Positions 1-8,067 of a stretch of 64,000 nt of DNA are shown in pieces; within the stretch, counting starts at the first letter, position 1, and each line of letters begins with the position of its first letter. The stretch spans positions 2,976,001 to 3,040,000 of the forward strand of contig NZ_WWHU01000001.1 in the NCBI RefSeq assembly GCF_009862785.1. The letters run 5' to 3'. Source of the stretch: Gordonia sp. SID5947. GTDB taxonomy: Bacteria; Actinomycetota; Actinomycetes; Mycobacteriales; Mycobacteriaceae. The notes beneath the pieces are model-generated. The model was not told where the DNA came from. It made no database searches and saw only the letters and a program-made list of their open reading frames with translations. The position numbers were made by a program, and so were the translations under genes.

Positions 1-16
1 TGAGCGGCGCGGGCCG

Positions 17-1378
17 TCACAGGCCCGTCCCGGGAATCCAGCTCGTGCCCGCCAGCGGAACCCTCGCCATCGCCGACGCCTCGATCGAGATCGCAACGAG
101 GTCTTCGGGTTCCAGATGCTGGACATGCGCCTTGCCACATGCACGGGCGATGGTCTGGGCCTCCATCGTCATCACGCGCAGAAAGTTGGCGAGCCGGCGC
201 CCGCCCTCGACGGGATCGAATCGTGCGGCGAGTTGCGGATCCTGCGTGGTGATACCCGCCGGGTCTCTGCCGTCCTGGAAGTCGTCGTAATAGCCGGCAG
301 CAGAACCCAGCTGCTCGTACTCCGCGGCATGGCGAGGATCGTTGTCACCGAGCGCGATCAGGGCAGCGGTGCCGATCGCGACCGCATCGGCACCGAGCGC
401 CATCGCCTTCGCGACGTCGGCACCGTTGCGGATCCCACCGGACACGATCAGCTGTACCCCACCGTCGCCCGTGCCTCCGCCCACACCGGTCCGATGGACG
501 CCCAACTCCTGCAACGCCTGTACGGCCTGCGGGATCGCGGCGAGGGTGGGGATGCCCACATGTTCGATGAAGACGTCCTGCGTGGCGGCCGTCCCACCCT
601 GCATGCCGTCGACCACCACCACGTCGGCGCCGGAGTGCACCGCGAGCTTGACGTCGTAGTACGTGCGACTGGCCCCGACCTTCACATAGATCGGCTTCTC
701 CCAGTCGGTGATCTCGCGGAGCTCGTTGATCTTGATCGCCAGGTCGTCGGGACCCGTCCAGTCGGGATGACGCGACGCGCTGCGCTGATCGATGCCCTCG
801 GGGAGAGTGCGCATGCCAGCGACACGTTCGGAGATCTTCTGTCCCAAAAGCATTCCACCGCCACCAGGTTTGGCGCCCTGGCCGAGTACGATCTCGATGG
901 CGTCGGCGCGGCGCAGGTCGTCGGGGTTCATGCCGTAACGCGACGGCAGATACTGGTAGACGAGGTTCTTGGACTGTCCTCGCTCTTCGGTGGTCATCCC
1001 GCCGTCGCCGGTGGTGGTCGATGTCCCCACCTCCGATGCACCACGGCCGAGTGCCTCCTTGGCACGACCGGAGAGCGCACCGAAGCTCATGCCCGCGATG
1101 GTGACCGGAATGTCGAGGTGCAGCGGATATTTGGCGTTTCGGCTCCCCAGCACGACGTCGGTGTCACACTTCTCGCGGTAACCCTCGAGCGGGTAGCGCG
1201 ACATCGATGCGCCAAGGAAGAGCAGGTCGTCGAAATGTGGCAGCTTCCGCTTGGCGCCCCAGCCCCGGATGTCGTAGATGCCGGTCTCGGCGGCCCGCTG
1301 GATCGCTGCGATGGTGGTGCGGTCGAAGGTGGCGGACTCACGCAGGCCACGCTGTTCGACGGTCAGGTTGTCGGTCAT
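17..1378 (-). CDS. glxD: GlxD/MgsC-like FMN-binding glutamate synthase subunit
   Basis: The protein (453 aa) matches the FMN-binding synthase domain of glutamate synthase as a stand-alone subunit. It would form glutamate or N-methylglutamate from 2-oxoglutarate and an amide-derived amine, with the GlxB and GlxC partners encoded just upstream. The family signatures GAKPGGGGMLLGQKI (about residue 170) and SGGIRNGADVAKAMALGADA (about 313) mark the flavin/substrate barrel. Odd: the region that normally carries the three 3Fe-4S cysteines reads GYYDDFQDGRDPAGITTQD, with no cysteine, and only two cysteines occur in the whole protein, so an iron-sulfur centre looks absent. The ATG start has GGAGAA about 6 nt upstream. 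It is the last visible gene of the cluster; further genes may lie beyond the window edge. Confidence 0.88.
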   Translation of the reverse strand: MTDNLTVEQRGLRESATFDRTTIAAIQRAAETGIYDIRGWGAKRKLPHFDDLLFLGASMSRYPLEGYREKCDTDVVLGSRNAKYPLHLDIPVTIAGMSFGALSGRAKEALGRGASEVGTSTTTGDGGMTTEERGQSKNLVYQYLPSRYGMNPDDLRRADAIEIVLGQGAKPGGGGMLLGQKISERVAGMRTLPEGIDQRSASRHPDWTGPDDLAIKINELREITDWEKPIYVKVGASRTYYDVKLAVHSGADVVVVDGMQGGTAATQDVFIEHVGIPTLAAIPQAVQALQELGVHRTGVGGGTGDGGVQLIVSGGIRNGADVAKAMALGADAVAIGTAALIALGDNDPRHAAEYEQLGSAAGYYDDFQDGRDPAGITTQDPQLAARFDPVEGGRRLANFLRVMTMEAQTIARACGKAHVQHLEPEDLVAISIEASAMARVPLAGTSWIPGTGL

Positions 1379-1398
1379 GGTGTTCTCCGGTGGTAGAG

Positions 1399-1480
1399 GG
1401 TGGATCTCGATACGGCGCCTCGCTTCGCTCGGGGCCTACTCGATCAGCGAGAAGGCGGAACACGGCGTATCGAGACCACC
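1399..1480. repeat. Interspersed repeat with inverted ends
   Basis: About 82 bp between glxD and glxC. The two ends are imperfect inverted repeats (ggatctcgatacggcg on the left, the complement of ggtctcgatacgccg on the right). The body contains cgcttcgctcggggcctactcg. A related copy with the same gtcgagt...gtatcgagac core lies near 28.8 kb. I associate this element type with Gordonia/Rhodococcus intergenic regions from general knowledge. It sits inside an operon and may form a hairpin that tunes expression of the distal gene. Confidence 0.6.
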
Positions 1481-1485
1481 CGATG

Positions 1486-2181
1486 TCAGTACGCGGACGA
1501 GTTGTCGACGTGGAAGTGGTACAGCTCGCGAGCCGACCCGTAGCGGGTGTAGTCCGCGGGGTCGTCATCCCTGAACCCGGCCGCCTTCAGGAGGCCGGCG
1601 AGTTCTTCGAGATGCTCGGCACGCATCGGCTTCGAGATGCAATCCGCACCGAGCGATCCCACGTCGCCCCGGACATAGATGTGCGTCTCGTAGATCGAAT
1701 CACCCAGGCCGTCTGCGGCATTCCCACGGATCACCAACCGACCCGCCTGTGCCATGAACGCGCTGTTGTGACCGACGTTCCCGCCGATGACGATGTCGGC
1801 GCCCTTCATGGAGATCCCGCATCGTGCCGCGGCGTCACCCTCGACGACCAGGAGACCTCCGTGTGCGGTGGCGCCTGCCGACTGCGATGCGTTGCCCTTG
1901 ACCACCACGGTCCCACTCATCATGTTCTCGGCCACACCGGTTCCGGCGTTGCCGTTGATGATCACTTCGGCCTTCTGATTCATCCCGGCCGCGTAGTAAC
2001 CGACATGCCCGTTGACGGTGATCTTCACCGGGGCGTCGACCCCCGCCGCGACGCTGTGGGCGCCCGACGGGTTCTCCACGACGATCTCGCCGGCGATCTC
2101 GTCACCATGCAGTGCCGCGTTGACGTCACGCAGCGACGTGGTCGCGAGATCGAAGACATGATTGGGGTTCAGCGTGTCCAT
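1486..2181 (-). CDS. glxC: GlxC/MgsB-like beta-helix (GXGXG) subunit
   Basis: The 231-aa protein is a stand-alone version of the C-terminal GXGXG beta-helix domain of glutamate synthase. Repeated G-x-G-x-G patterns run through it (VNGHVGYYAAGM, INGNAGTGVAENM, VKGNASQSAGATAHGG, IGGNVGHNSAF), one per helical turn. The domain is structural: it couples the amidotransferase and FMN domains and helps form the ammonia or methylamine tunnel. The ATG start overlaps the end of glxB by 13 nt, so translation is probably coupled. A 107-bp spacer holding a repeat separates it from glxD. Confidence 0.88.
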   Translation of the reverse strand: MDTLNPNHVFDLATTSLRDVNAALHGDEIAGEIVVENPSGAHSVAAGVDAPVKITVNGHVGYYAAGMNQKAEVIINGNAGTGVAENMMSGTVVVKGNASQSAGATAHGGLLVVEGDAAARCGISMKGADIVIGGNVGHNSAFMAQAGRLVIRGNAADGLGDSIYETHIYVRGDVGSLGADCISKPMRAEHLEELAGLLKAAGFRDDDPADYTRYGSARELYHFHVDNSSAY

Positions 2182-3068
2182 GCGTAGACCACCTCCGGCT
2201 CGGGTTCCCAGATGCGTGCATTCTCGACGCCAGGCAGATCAGCGAGCGCGCGATACTCGCTCGCCATCGCGACCCAGTCGTCGGTTTCGGCGATCACCGC
2301 CGGCTTACAGGCGATGGCATCGCGTACCACCGCGAACGAATCGTGATTCGACACCACCAGCGTGTAGAAGCCGTCGAAGGTGGCACACACCTCCTTCAGC
2401 GCCGTCTCGACATCCTTGCCCTGCGCGAGCTGATGTGCGACGAAGCGGGCACCCACCTCGGTGTCGTTCTCACTGTCGAATTCGATTCCGTGCGCCCGCA
2501 ATTCGCGACGGATGGTGGCGTGGTTCGCGAACGACCCGTTGTGGACCAGACACTGCTCCGGACCCACGGCGTACGGGTGCGCCCCCGACGGGGTCACCGC
2601 GGACTCGGTGGCCATCCGGGTGTGCCCGACGCCCTGCCAGCCCGTCGCCGCGGGAAGATTCCAGGCTTGCACGAGGTCGCGGGGTGCGCCGACACCTTTG
2701 AGCACGGTGAGATCGGCACCGAATCCGGCGACCAGCGCTTCCGGGTACACCGCTCTCGCCGCCGCGAGAACCTCCTCTGCGCTCACCGCCGCGGTCAGCA
2801 GGAGTGTGTCGTCCACCAGCCGAGCATCCACCGGTGAGCCGAGGACCTCACCCACCATCGCTCGTGCGGCCGCGGTGTCGTCGACGCCGGTCTCCAGCAT
2901 CGACACGCAACCGTGTCCGGACGGTGACCAGGTCGGGTCACCATAGACGGCGACGCCTGCCGAGTCGGCGCCTCGATCCTGCATCTCGCCCAGCATGCCG
3001 CTGAGCAACTCCCCCAGCCGGGGATGGAGTTCGGGGTTGCGCAGGTGCAACCCGACGATTCCACACAT
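2169..3068 (-). CDS. glxB: GlxB/MgsA-like class II glutamine amidotransferase
   Basis: The protein (299 aa) begins MCGIVGLHL. Removal of the initiator Met would expose Cys-2, the catalytic nucleophile of class II (Ntn) glutamine amidotransferases. The family blocks DRGADSAG (about 32), GHTRMATES and VHNGSFANHATIR (about 150-170) and SENDTEVGARF (about 185) are present. In GltS relatives this subunit cleaves glutamine; in the N-methylglutamate synthase version the donor is thought to be gamma-glutamylmethylamide or methylamine. It lies 19 nt downstream of the synthetase gene and overlaps glxC, so the three subunits are expressed together. The neighbouring N-demethylase genes favour the methylated-amine reading over general nitrogen assimilation. 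Confidence 0.87.
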   Translation of the reverse strand: MCGIVGLHLRNPELHPRLGELLSGMLGEMQDRGADSAGVAVYGDPTWSPSGHGCVSMLETGVDDTAAARAMVGEVLGSPVDARLVDDTLLLTAAVSAEEVLAAARAVYPEALVAGFGADLTVLKGVGAPRDLVQAWNLPAATGWQGVGHTRMATESAVTPSGAHPYAVGPEQCLVHNGSFANHATIRRELRAHGIEFDSENDTEVGARFVAHQLAQGKDVETALKEVCATFDGFYTLVVSNHDSFAVVRDAIACKPAVIAETDDWVAMASEYRALADLPGVENARIWEPEPEVVYAWTR

Positions 3069-3087
3069 TTCTTGTCTCTCCCTGTTG

Positions 3088-4432
3088 TCAGAAGGCGGTC
3101 AGATAGTTGTCGATCTCCCACGGCGACACCGCGGAGTGCCAGGCGAAGAACTCCTCCCGCTTGAGTCGCGAGAAGTATTCGGACACCGGAGCATCACCAC
3201 CGGCCCAGTCATCCGGCACGGCCGCGTCCAGTACCCCGCCGATCACGGCGTCGGCGTCGAGCGCGTCGACGGCATGCAGCAAGGTGAGCGGCAGGGCTCC
3301 GACATGCTCGGGGCAGGTGCCGATCGCCCCCGGGTCGAGACTGCGCTTGATGCCGTCGAGCCCGGCGCCGAGCGCGGCCGCGATGGCGAGGTACGGATTC
3401 GCCGAACCGTCTCCGCCGCGCAATTCCACCCGCTGGTCGTCGGGCACGCGGACATAATGAGTGCGGTCGTTGCCGCCATAGGTCGGCCGCCGAGGCGCCC
3501 ACGACGCCCCGAACGTGTGGCCGTCGCACCGGTTCTCTTGTACGAGTTGACCGTTGGCGCCATCACCGCCTGCAGGGCGGCGGCGTGTTCGAGCACACCT
3601 CCGACAAAGCCGTACGCGGTGGATGACAACCCGAGGCCTCGCTCGTCCTCGTCCGGCGCCCCGCGAACACCGGGGCACCGCCCGAGGTCAGCGAGAGGTG
3701 AAGGTGCAGCCCAGAACCGGTGCGCTCCGCGAACGGCTTGGGCATGAAGGTCGCGACCATCCCACGCTCGGCGGCGATGGTGGACAACAGGTATCGCAAC
3801 GTGACAACCCGGTCGGCGGTGGTGAGCGCCTCGGCGTACGTGAAATTCTGCTCGAACTGACCGTTCCCGTCCTCGTGGTCATTGGCGTAGTTGCCCCACC
3901 CCAGTTGATTCATGGCGGTCGACACCGCGGTCAGATGGTCGTACATGCGGGTCAGGCCGCGAACGTCGTAGCACGGTTGATCGGAATCGTCGGCGGCATC
4001 CGCGGTGATCAGCGACCCGTCGACGGCACGCTTGAGAAGGAAGTACTCGACCTCGGCGCCGACCCATGGCTCGAATCCGGCATCGGCGGCCTGGGCGACC
4101 AGCGTCTTGAGAATGTTGCGGGGCGCGAACGGCCACGGCTTGCCCTGCACATGCGGGTCGCAATGAACCAGTGCGAGCCCTTCCTTGATGAAGGGGATCG
4201 GGAGAAACGACGACACGTCCGGGATCGCCACCAGATCGGGATCCTTCGGCTCCTGTCCGATCGCCCCCACGGCGTAGCCCGCGAAACCCACTCCGTCGGT
4301 GGCGAGTTCGTCGACTGCCTCGATCGGGACTAGTTTGGCACATGGCTTGCCCCGGAGGTCGACGAAGAGGGCCAGGATGAACTTCGTCCCGGCGGCCGCA
4401 CAGAGGTCGGCGAGAGCGTGTGTGTCGGTCAT
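3088..4432 (-). pseudogene. Glutamine synthetase III / gamma-glutamylmethylamide synthetase-like, two apparent frameshifts
   Basis: Across three frames this reads as one roughly 449-codon GlnT/GmaS-type ligase, the usual length. It joins glutamate to ammonia or an alkylamine using ATP. The first frame (from ATG at 4432) carries [26 protein letters not shown] and [21 protein letters not shown] 1-nt loss at the C4 run at 3659-3662 moves to a second frame ([29 protein letters not shown]). A second 1-nt loss near 3516-3521 moves to the frame with [26 protein letters not shown] sequence and [20 protein letters not shown], ending DNYLTAF. Both shifts have the same sign, so they do not compensate. 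The intact operon around it and similar shifts elsewhere suggest sequence error. If real, the gene is dead. Neighbours GlxBCD and Dmm proteins favour GmaS function. Confidence 0.8.
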
Positions 4433-4469
4433 GATGATGTCTCCAGAGTGAGGCCGATGCGATCAGTAT

Positions 4470-4506
4470 GTCTACTGTTGTGAACCTTTGTCTAGTTCTA
4501 GTAGAC
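4470..4506 (-). promoter_or_regulatory. GTCTAC/GTAGAC motif cluster upstream of synthetase gene
   Basis: The leader of the synthetase gene contains GTCTACTG (4470-4477), GTCTAG (4490-4495) and AGTAGAC (4500-4506), arranged as interlocking inverted halves. The complement CAGTAGAC occurs again at 11499-11506 and the repeat GTCTAC-5-GTAGAC at 11578-11594, in the other promoter region of the same cluster. This looks like one regulator controlling both transcription units. No regulator gene for it is visible in the window. Confidence 0.4.
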
Positions 4507-4583
4507 CGCCTGGGTGTTTCGGTCCTGTTACGCGCTGATGAGCGGTTGGTGTCACTTGCCGGAGGTCGGTCAGGGACGACAAA

Positions 4584-4616
4584 GCTCCCCTTCTCCCGAT
4601 GCGGGAGAAGGGGAGC
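4584..4616 (-). terminator. Intrinsic-type hairpin downstream of amt
   Basis: A perfect 14-bp stem (gctccccttctccc, 5-nt loop, matching right arm) lies 28 bp past the amt stop codon. Read on the minus strand it is followed by tttgtcg, a weak T tract. It would end or reduce transcription before the synthetase gene, which then needs its own promoter in 4433-4583. Confidence 0.65.
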
Positions 4617-4644
4617 CGGTGGGGAGCCGGTGGGGCACTGGAGG

Positions 4645-6003
4645 TCAGGAGGTCGCAAGATCTCGTGGTGGCCCGGCGACGTCCCCGGGCTCGGCGGAGG
4701 CTGCCCGCCCGATCATGGCCTCCGTCAACCCGGATCCGTGACCGACCCCTGCTGCCGGGATCTCGTATGCCGTCTCGGCATGAACGGTCGAGTCGAGGCC
4801 CGTCATCTCGGTCTCCTCGTCGACACGCAGTCTCATGACCTTGTTGAGTCCCTTGGCTATCAACCAGGTCATGACGAACGAGTACGTGCAGGTGATGACG
4901 ATGCCGGCGAGTTCGCGCCACAGGACCGCGATGTCACCGCCGAACAGGATGCCCTGCACCCCCGCCGGGGCCGACCCCGAGGCGAACAGGACGATGCAGA
5001 GTGTGCCCACGATGCCGCCGATGCCGTGCACCGCGAAGGCATCGAGGGTGTCGTCGACCTTGAACTTGCTCTTGAAGCTCAGACACAGGGCGACAACACC
5101 ACTCGCGACGATGCCGACACCGAGCGCACCGACGGGACTCATGGTGTTCGCCGACGGCGTGATACCGACGAGGCCCGCGATGGCACCGGTCATCAAGCCC
5201 AGCGAGGTCACATGCCCCTCGCGGATACGCTCGACGATGCAGAAGCCGATCATGCCTGCCCCACCCGCGAGCAACGTGTTGAGGATGACGAACTGGGTGA
5301 GAAAGTTGGCACCGCCCGCGCAACTCCCGTTGAACCCGAACCATCCGAACCACAGGATGCCGCCACCGAGCAGTGCGAGTGGGACGTTGTGTGGTCGCTC
5401 CGTCCGGCGACGACGTGCACCGAGGACCATCGCCAGCGCGAGCGCGGCGACACCCGCATTCATGTGCACCGCGGTACCGCCGGCATAGTCGTGGATCTTG
5501 ATGTCGTTCAACAGGAAACCGCCGCTGTAGCCGTCGCCGTCGGCGGCGAACACCCAGTGCGCCACCGGGAAGTAGACCAGCGTCAGCCAGATCGGTGCGA
5601 ACACCAGCCATGCGGTGAACTTCATGCGGCCCGCTGCACCGCTGGCGACGATGGCCACGGTGATCGCGGCGAAGAGGATGAACCATGCCGCGATGTAGAG
5701 CACCTGGATGCCGCCGGACCCGTCGTCGGACATCCACTGGCTCAATCCGATGTAGTCGGCCGGGTTGCCGATGATCCCCCAATCCTTCACCGACGGCCCG
5801 GAGACCAGCCCGTAGCCGAACAGAACATAGAGAACGCAGGTGATGCCGAGGGTCGCGAGCACCATGGTCATCATGTTGAGCACATTGCGTGCTCCGACCA
5901 TGCCGCCGTAGTAGAGCGCCAGGCCGGGAAACATCAGCAGGACGAACACGAATGCCGCGAGCATCCAGGAGAGATCCGCGTGCGCGGAGAGAACTGCTTC
6001 CAT
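4645..6003 (-). CDS. amt: Ammonium/methylammonium transporter
   Basis: The 452-aa protein is an Amt/MEP/Rh channel with about eleven membrane helices. The family signatures DYAGGTAVHMNAGVAALALA (about 175-195) and DDTLDAFAVHGIGGIVGT (about 305-322) carry the pore histidines. Family members take up ammonium and also methylammonium, which suits a position between amine N-demethylase genes and an amide synthetase. The start lies 49 nt after the preceding heme-protein gene, so it is probably read through from that operon. A hairpin follows 28 bp downstream. The C-terminal tail is polar and about 60 aa long. Confidence 0.92.
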   Translation of the reverse strand: MEAVLSAHADLSWMLAAFVFVLLMFPGLALYYGGMVGARNVLNMMTMVLATLGITCVLYVLFGYGLVSGPSVKDWGIIGNPADYIGLSQWMSDDGSGGIQVLYIAAWFILFAAITVAIVASGAAGRMKFTAWLVFAPIWLTLVYFPVAHWVFAADGDGYSGGFLLNDIKIHDYAGGTAVHMNAGVAALALAMVLGARRRRTERPHNVPLALLGGGILWFGWFGFNGSCAGGANFLTQFVILNTLLAGGAGMIGFCIVERIREGHVTSLGLMTGAIAGLVGITPSANTMSPVGALGVGIVASGVVALCLSFKSKFKVDDTLDAFAVHGIGGIVGTLCIVLFASGSAPAGVQGILFGGDIAVLWRELAGIVITCTYSFVMTWLIAKGLNKVMRLRVDEETEMTGLDSTVHAETAYEIPAAGVGHGSGLTEAMIGRAASAEPGDVAGPPRDLATS

Positions 6004-6052
6004 GAGTGTGTCTTTCGGTGAGAGTTGACGGTGGGCCGGGTCGTGCGGGTGG

Positions 6053-7078
6053 TCAGCTGCGGAGATACGCGACCACGTCGTCGCGGTAGTCGAGGAAGCC
6101 CTTGTACGAGGCGATGGGGTCGCTCAGCGTCTCGATCACGGTCGCGAGTTGCTGCGCCCAGGCAGGGATACGCCGGACTTCCTCCAGCGATGCCATGAAG
6201 GTCCGGATGTTGAAGGTCACCGCACCTGTCATCGGCAACCGGATGAAGTGCTCGAGCTCGATTCGCAGTCGCGCGCGAGCGAAGTCGTTGTCGTCGATCA
6301 TCTGTGGGATGTCATGACGCCACGACGGCAACTCCTCGAGACTCACGTCGAGCTTGGGGGAGTCCGATGCCGACAGGGTCCAGTTCACCCTGCGGTAGAC
6401 CTGGTCGGCCGGCAACCTGCGGAGGAACTGCTCGGCCCGCGCCACGACTCCGTCGCGGATCAGACCCGGGACGGGCGCATGGATCTCGTATATGTCCATG
6501 CCGACGTCGAAGGTCACCGACCATGCGGCGGCGAACGTGACGGCGCCCGCATCGAAGTACAGTCGGCCATCCCGCTCGATCACCAGCAGGAGGTCGTCGG
6601 GCACCTCACGCGCCAGGAAGTCGAGCGGACCGTGCGGAAGGGAGCCGCCGTCGTTCAGCACGAAGTACTGATCGGTCTCGAGAAGATCATTGCGCCAATG
6701 GAATCGGGCATCGCCGTATTCGGTCAGCCGCATCACGTCAGGGTGGCCGACGGCCAGATCCCGCAAGTAGTAGAGCAGCAGATCCCAGCAGGCAGGCTCC
6801 ATCCCGCGACGGACCTTGACGCGGGGCGGATCCGCGTCGAGGATTCGTCGCCGCTCGGCCATGATGATCGGGTAGTCGGCGCCGCCGAGGTCGACGATGT
6901 GTCGCCCCCATTCGCCTGCCCTGGTGGCTCGGGGGACACGAGCGGGCTCCACGTTGACGGAGTATCGGAACTCGGCGAGGTCGTCGGGGAACGGCCACGG
7001 AAGATTGGCCAGGTGATCGGCGGGACCCGGGAGAATGTCGCCCGGCGCGGTGGCTGATGATCCGGCAGTGACGTTCAC
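6053..7078 (-). CDS. Heme-dependent oxidative N-demethylase subunit (DUF3445, DmmC-like, copy 2)
   Basis: This 341-aa protein belongs to DUF3445, the heme-binding PAS-like catalytic subunit of oxidative N-demethylase / dimethylamine monooxygenase. It resembles the N-terminal two thirds of the fusion gene upstream: both have PFPFxxDxxRYSxNVEPA-like starts, DVGMxxxEIHxPVP, QVYRRVNWTLS and IELEHFIRLPMTGAVTFNIRTFM. I chose the GTG at 7076-7078, which overlaps the stop of the reductase gene by 4 nt (GTGA); a longer reading upstream would lie inside that gene. The protein should take electrons from the adjacent reductase, reduce O2 at heme and release a demethylated amine plus formaldehyde. It is the C component of the second A-B-C cassette. 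The substrate is not known. Confidence 0.85.
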   Translation of the reverse strand: MNVTAGSSATAPGDILPGPADHLANLPWPFPDDLAEFRYSVNVEPARVPRATRAGEWGRHIVDLGGADYPIIMAERRRILDADPPRVKVRRGMEPACWDLLLYYLRDLAVGHPDVMRLTEYGDARFHWRNDLLETDQYFVLNDGGSLPHGPLDFLAREVPDDLLLVIERDGRLYFDAGAVTFAAAWSVTFDVGMDIYEIHAPVPGLIRDGVVARAEQFLRRLPADQVYRRVNWTLSASDSPKLDVSLEELPSWRHDIPQMIDDNDFARARLRIELEHFIRLPMTGAVTFNIRTFMASLEEVRRIPAWAQQLATVIETLSDPIASYKGFLDYRDDVVAYLRS

Positions 7079-8067
7079 AGGTCCACCTCGATGTCCCGGC
7101 CGCGGGAGACACAGCACAGCATGGTGTCGCCGGCCGCCCGCTCGTCGACGCTCAGCACGAAGTCCCGATGGTCGATCACGCCGGACCGGACACCGATACG
7201 ACACTCTCCGCAGACACCCTGTCGGCAGAGGTTCTCCACCCGGACACCGTGATCGAGGAGACGTTGTAACAGCGATACACCGGACGGCACTTCTATCACC
7301 GCACCCGTGCTCGCCACCGTGACCTGAAAGGCTTGCCCCGGATCCTGTTCAGGCGCCGAGAATCGCTCGAGATGAACTCGCGACGCCACCCATCCCGCCG
7401 TGTACGCGGCATCCTCGTACAGGTCGAGCAGCGCAGCCGGCCCGCAGGCGTAGGCGTGGGTGCCCAGCGGCTGCTGCACGAGACGGTCGGCGAGCACCCA
7501 TCGCGTGTCGTCGGAGCCCGACACCTCGAACAGGGTGATCGACGGACTCTCGGCGAGCGACCGCACGTCGGTGAGGTGCGCCGCGCTGCCCGGCCGGTAG
7601 GAGTAGACGATGTCTGCGGTACCGCCCAGGCGGGCGATGGAACGCGCATGGGACAAGATCGGCGTGATACCGATGCCGCCGGCGATCAGAAGCGCATGGT
7701 GCTGATCCCATACCGGGCCGAACATCGATCGCGGACCCTCGACATGGAGCACATCTCCTTCGGCGACGTTCTCGTGCAACCAGTCCGAGCCGCCCCCGGC
7801 GCCACGGCGCAACACCGAGATCCCGTAGTCCGTCGGAAGCATGCCGTCGCCGACGAGTGAGTAGGCGTTGCGATGTTCACCTGCGGTGACGATCACATGG
7901 CTTCCGGGCCGGAACGGAGTGAGCGGCCCACCGTCCGCCGGGACCAGCCGATAATGGTTGATCGCGGGGGTCAACGGCGTCACATCGACCACCCGCATCA
8001 CGCGCCGACCGGTGTCGTACCCGGGGTGACGATGAGCCGACACAATCGGTTCGTCGACGACCGTCAC
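7075..8067 (-). CDS. dmmB: PDR-type flavin/[2Fe-2S] oxidoreductase (DmmB-like, copy 2)
   Basis: The 330-aa protein has a flavin-binding barrel (HVIVTAGEHRNAYSLVG, about 70), an NAD(P)-binding domain (LLIAGGIGITPILSHA, about 135; YACGPAALLD, about 220) and a C-terminal plant-type [2Fe-2S] domain with CRQGVCGEC (C-x4-C-x2-C) and a distal Cys in LCCVSRG. This is the layout of phthalate dioxygenase reductase/VanB-type electron donors. The GTG start (8065-8067) overlaps the stop of the fusion gene and its own stop overlaps the next gene, so it is translated in a coupled chain. It is the expected electron supplier for the heme subunit encoded next. Confidence 0.88.
   Translation of the reverse strand: MTVVDEPIVSAHRHPGYDTGRRVMRVVDVTPLTPAINHYRLVPADGGPLTPFRPGSHVIVTAGEHRNAYSLVGDGMLPTDYGISVLRRGAGGGSDWLHENVAEGDVLHVEGPRSMFGPVWDQHHALLIAGGIGITPILSHARSIARLGGTADIVYSYRPGSAAHLTDVRSLAESPSITLFEVSGSDDTRWVLADRLVQQPLGTHAYACGPAALLDLYEDAAYTAGWVASRVHLERFSAPEQDPGQAFQVTVASTGAVIEVPSGVSLLQRLLDHGVRVENLCRQGVCGECRIGVRSGVIDHRDFVLSVDERAAGDTMLCCVSRGRDIEVDL

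Noticed and set aside
116..1396. A 426-aa plus-strand open frame across glxD
   Set aside because: It is the complement of a gene with strong family motifs; its sequence is rich in Arg/His/Gly and shows no family signature. Such long shadows are common at this GC content.
4468..6021. A 517-aa plus-strand open frame across amt
   Set aside because: The opposite strand encodes a clear ammonium transporter; the plus-strand product is Asp/His/Glu-rich without domain features.
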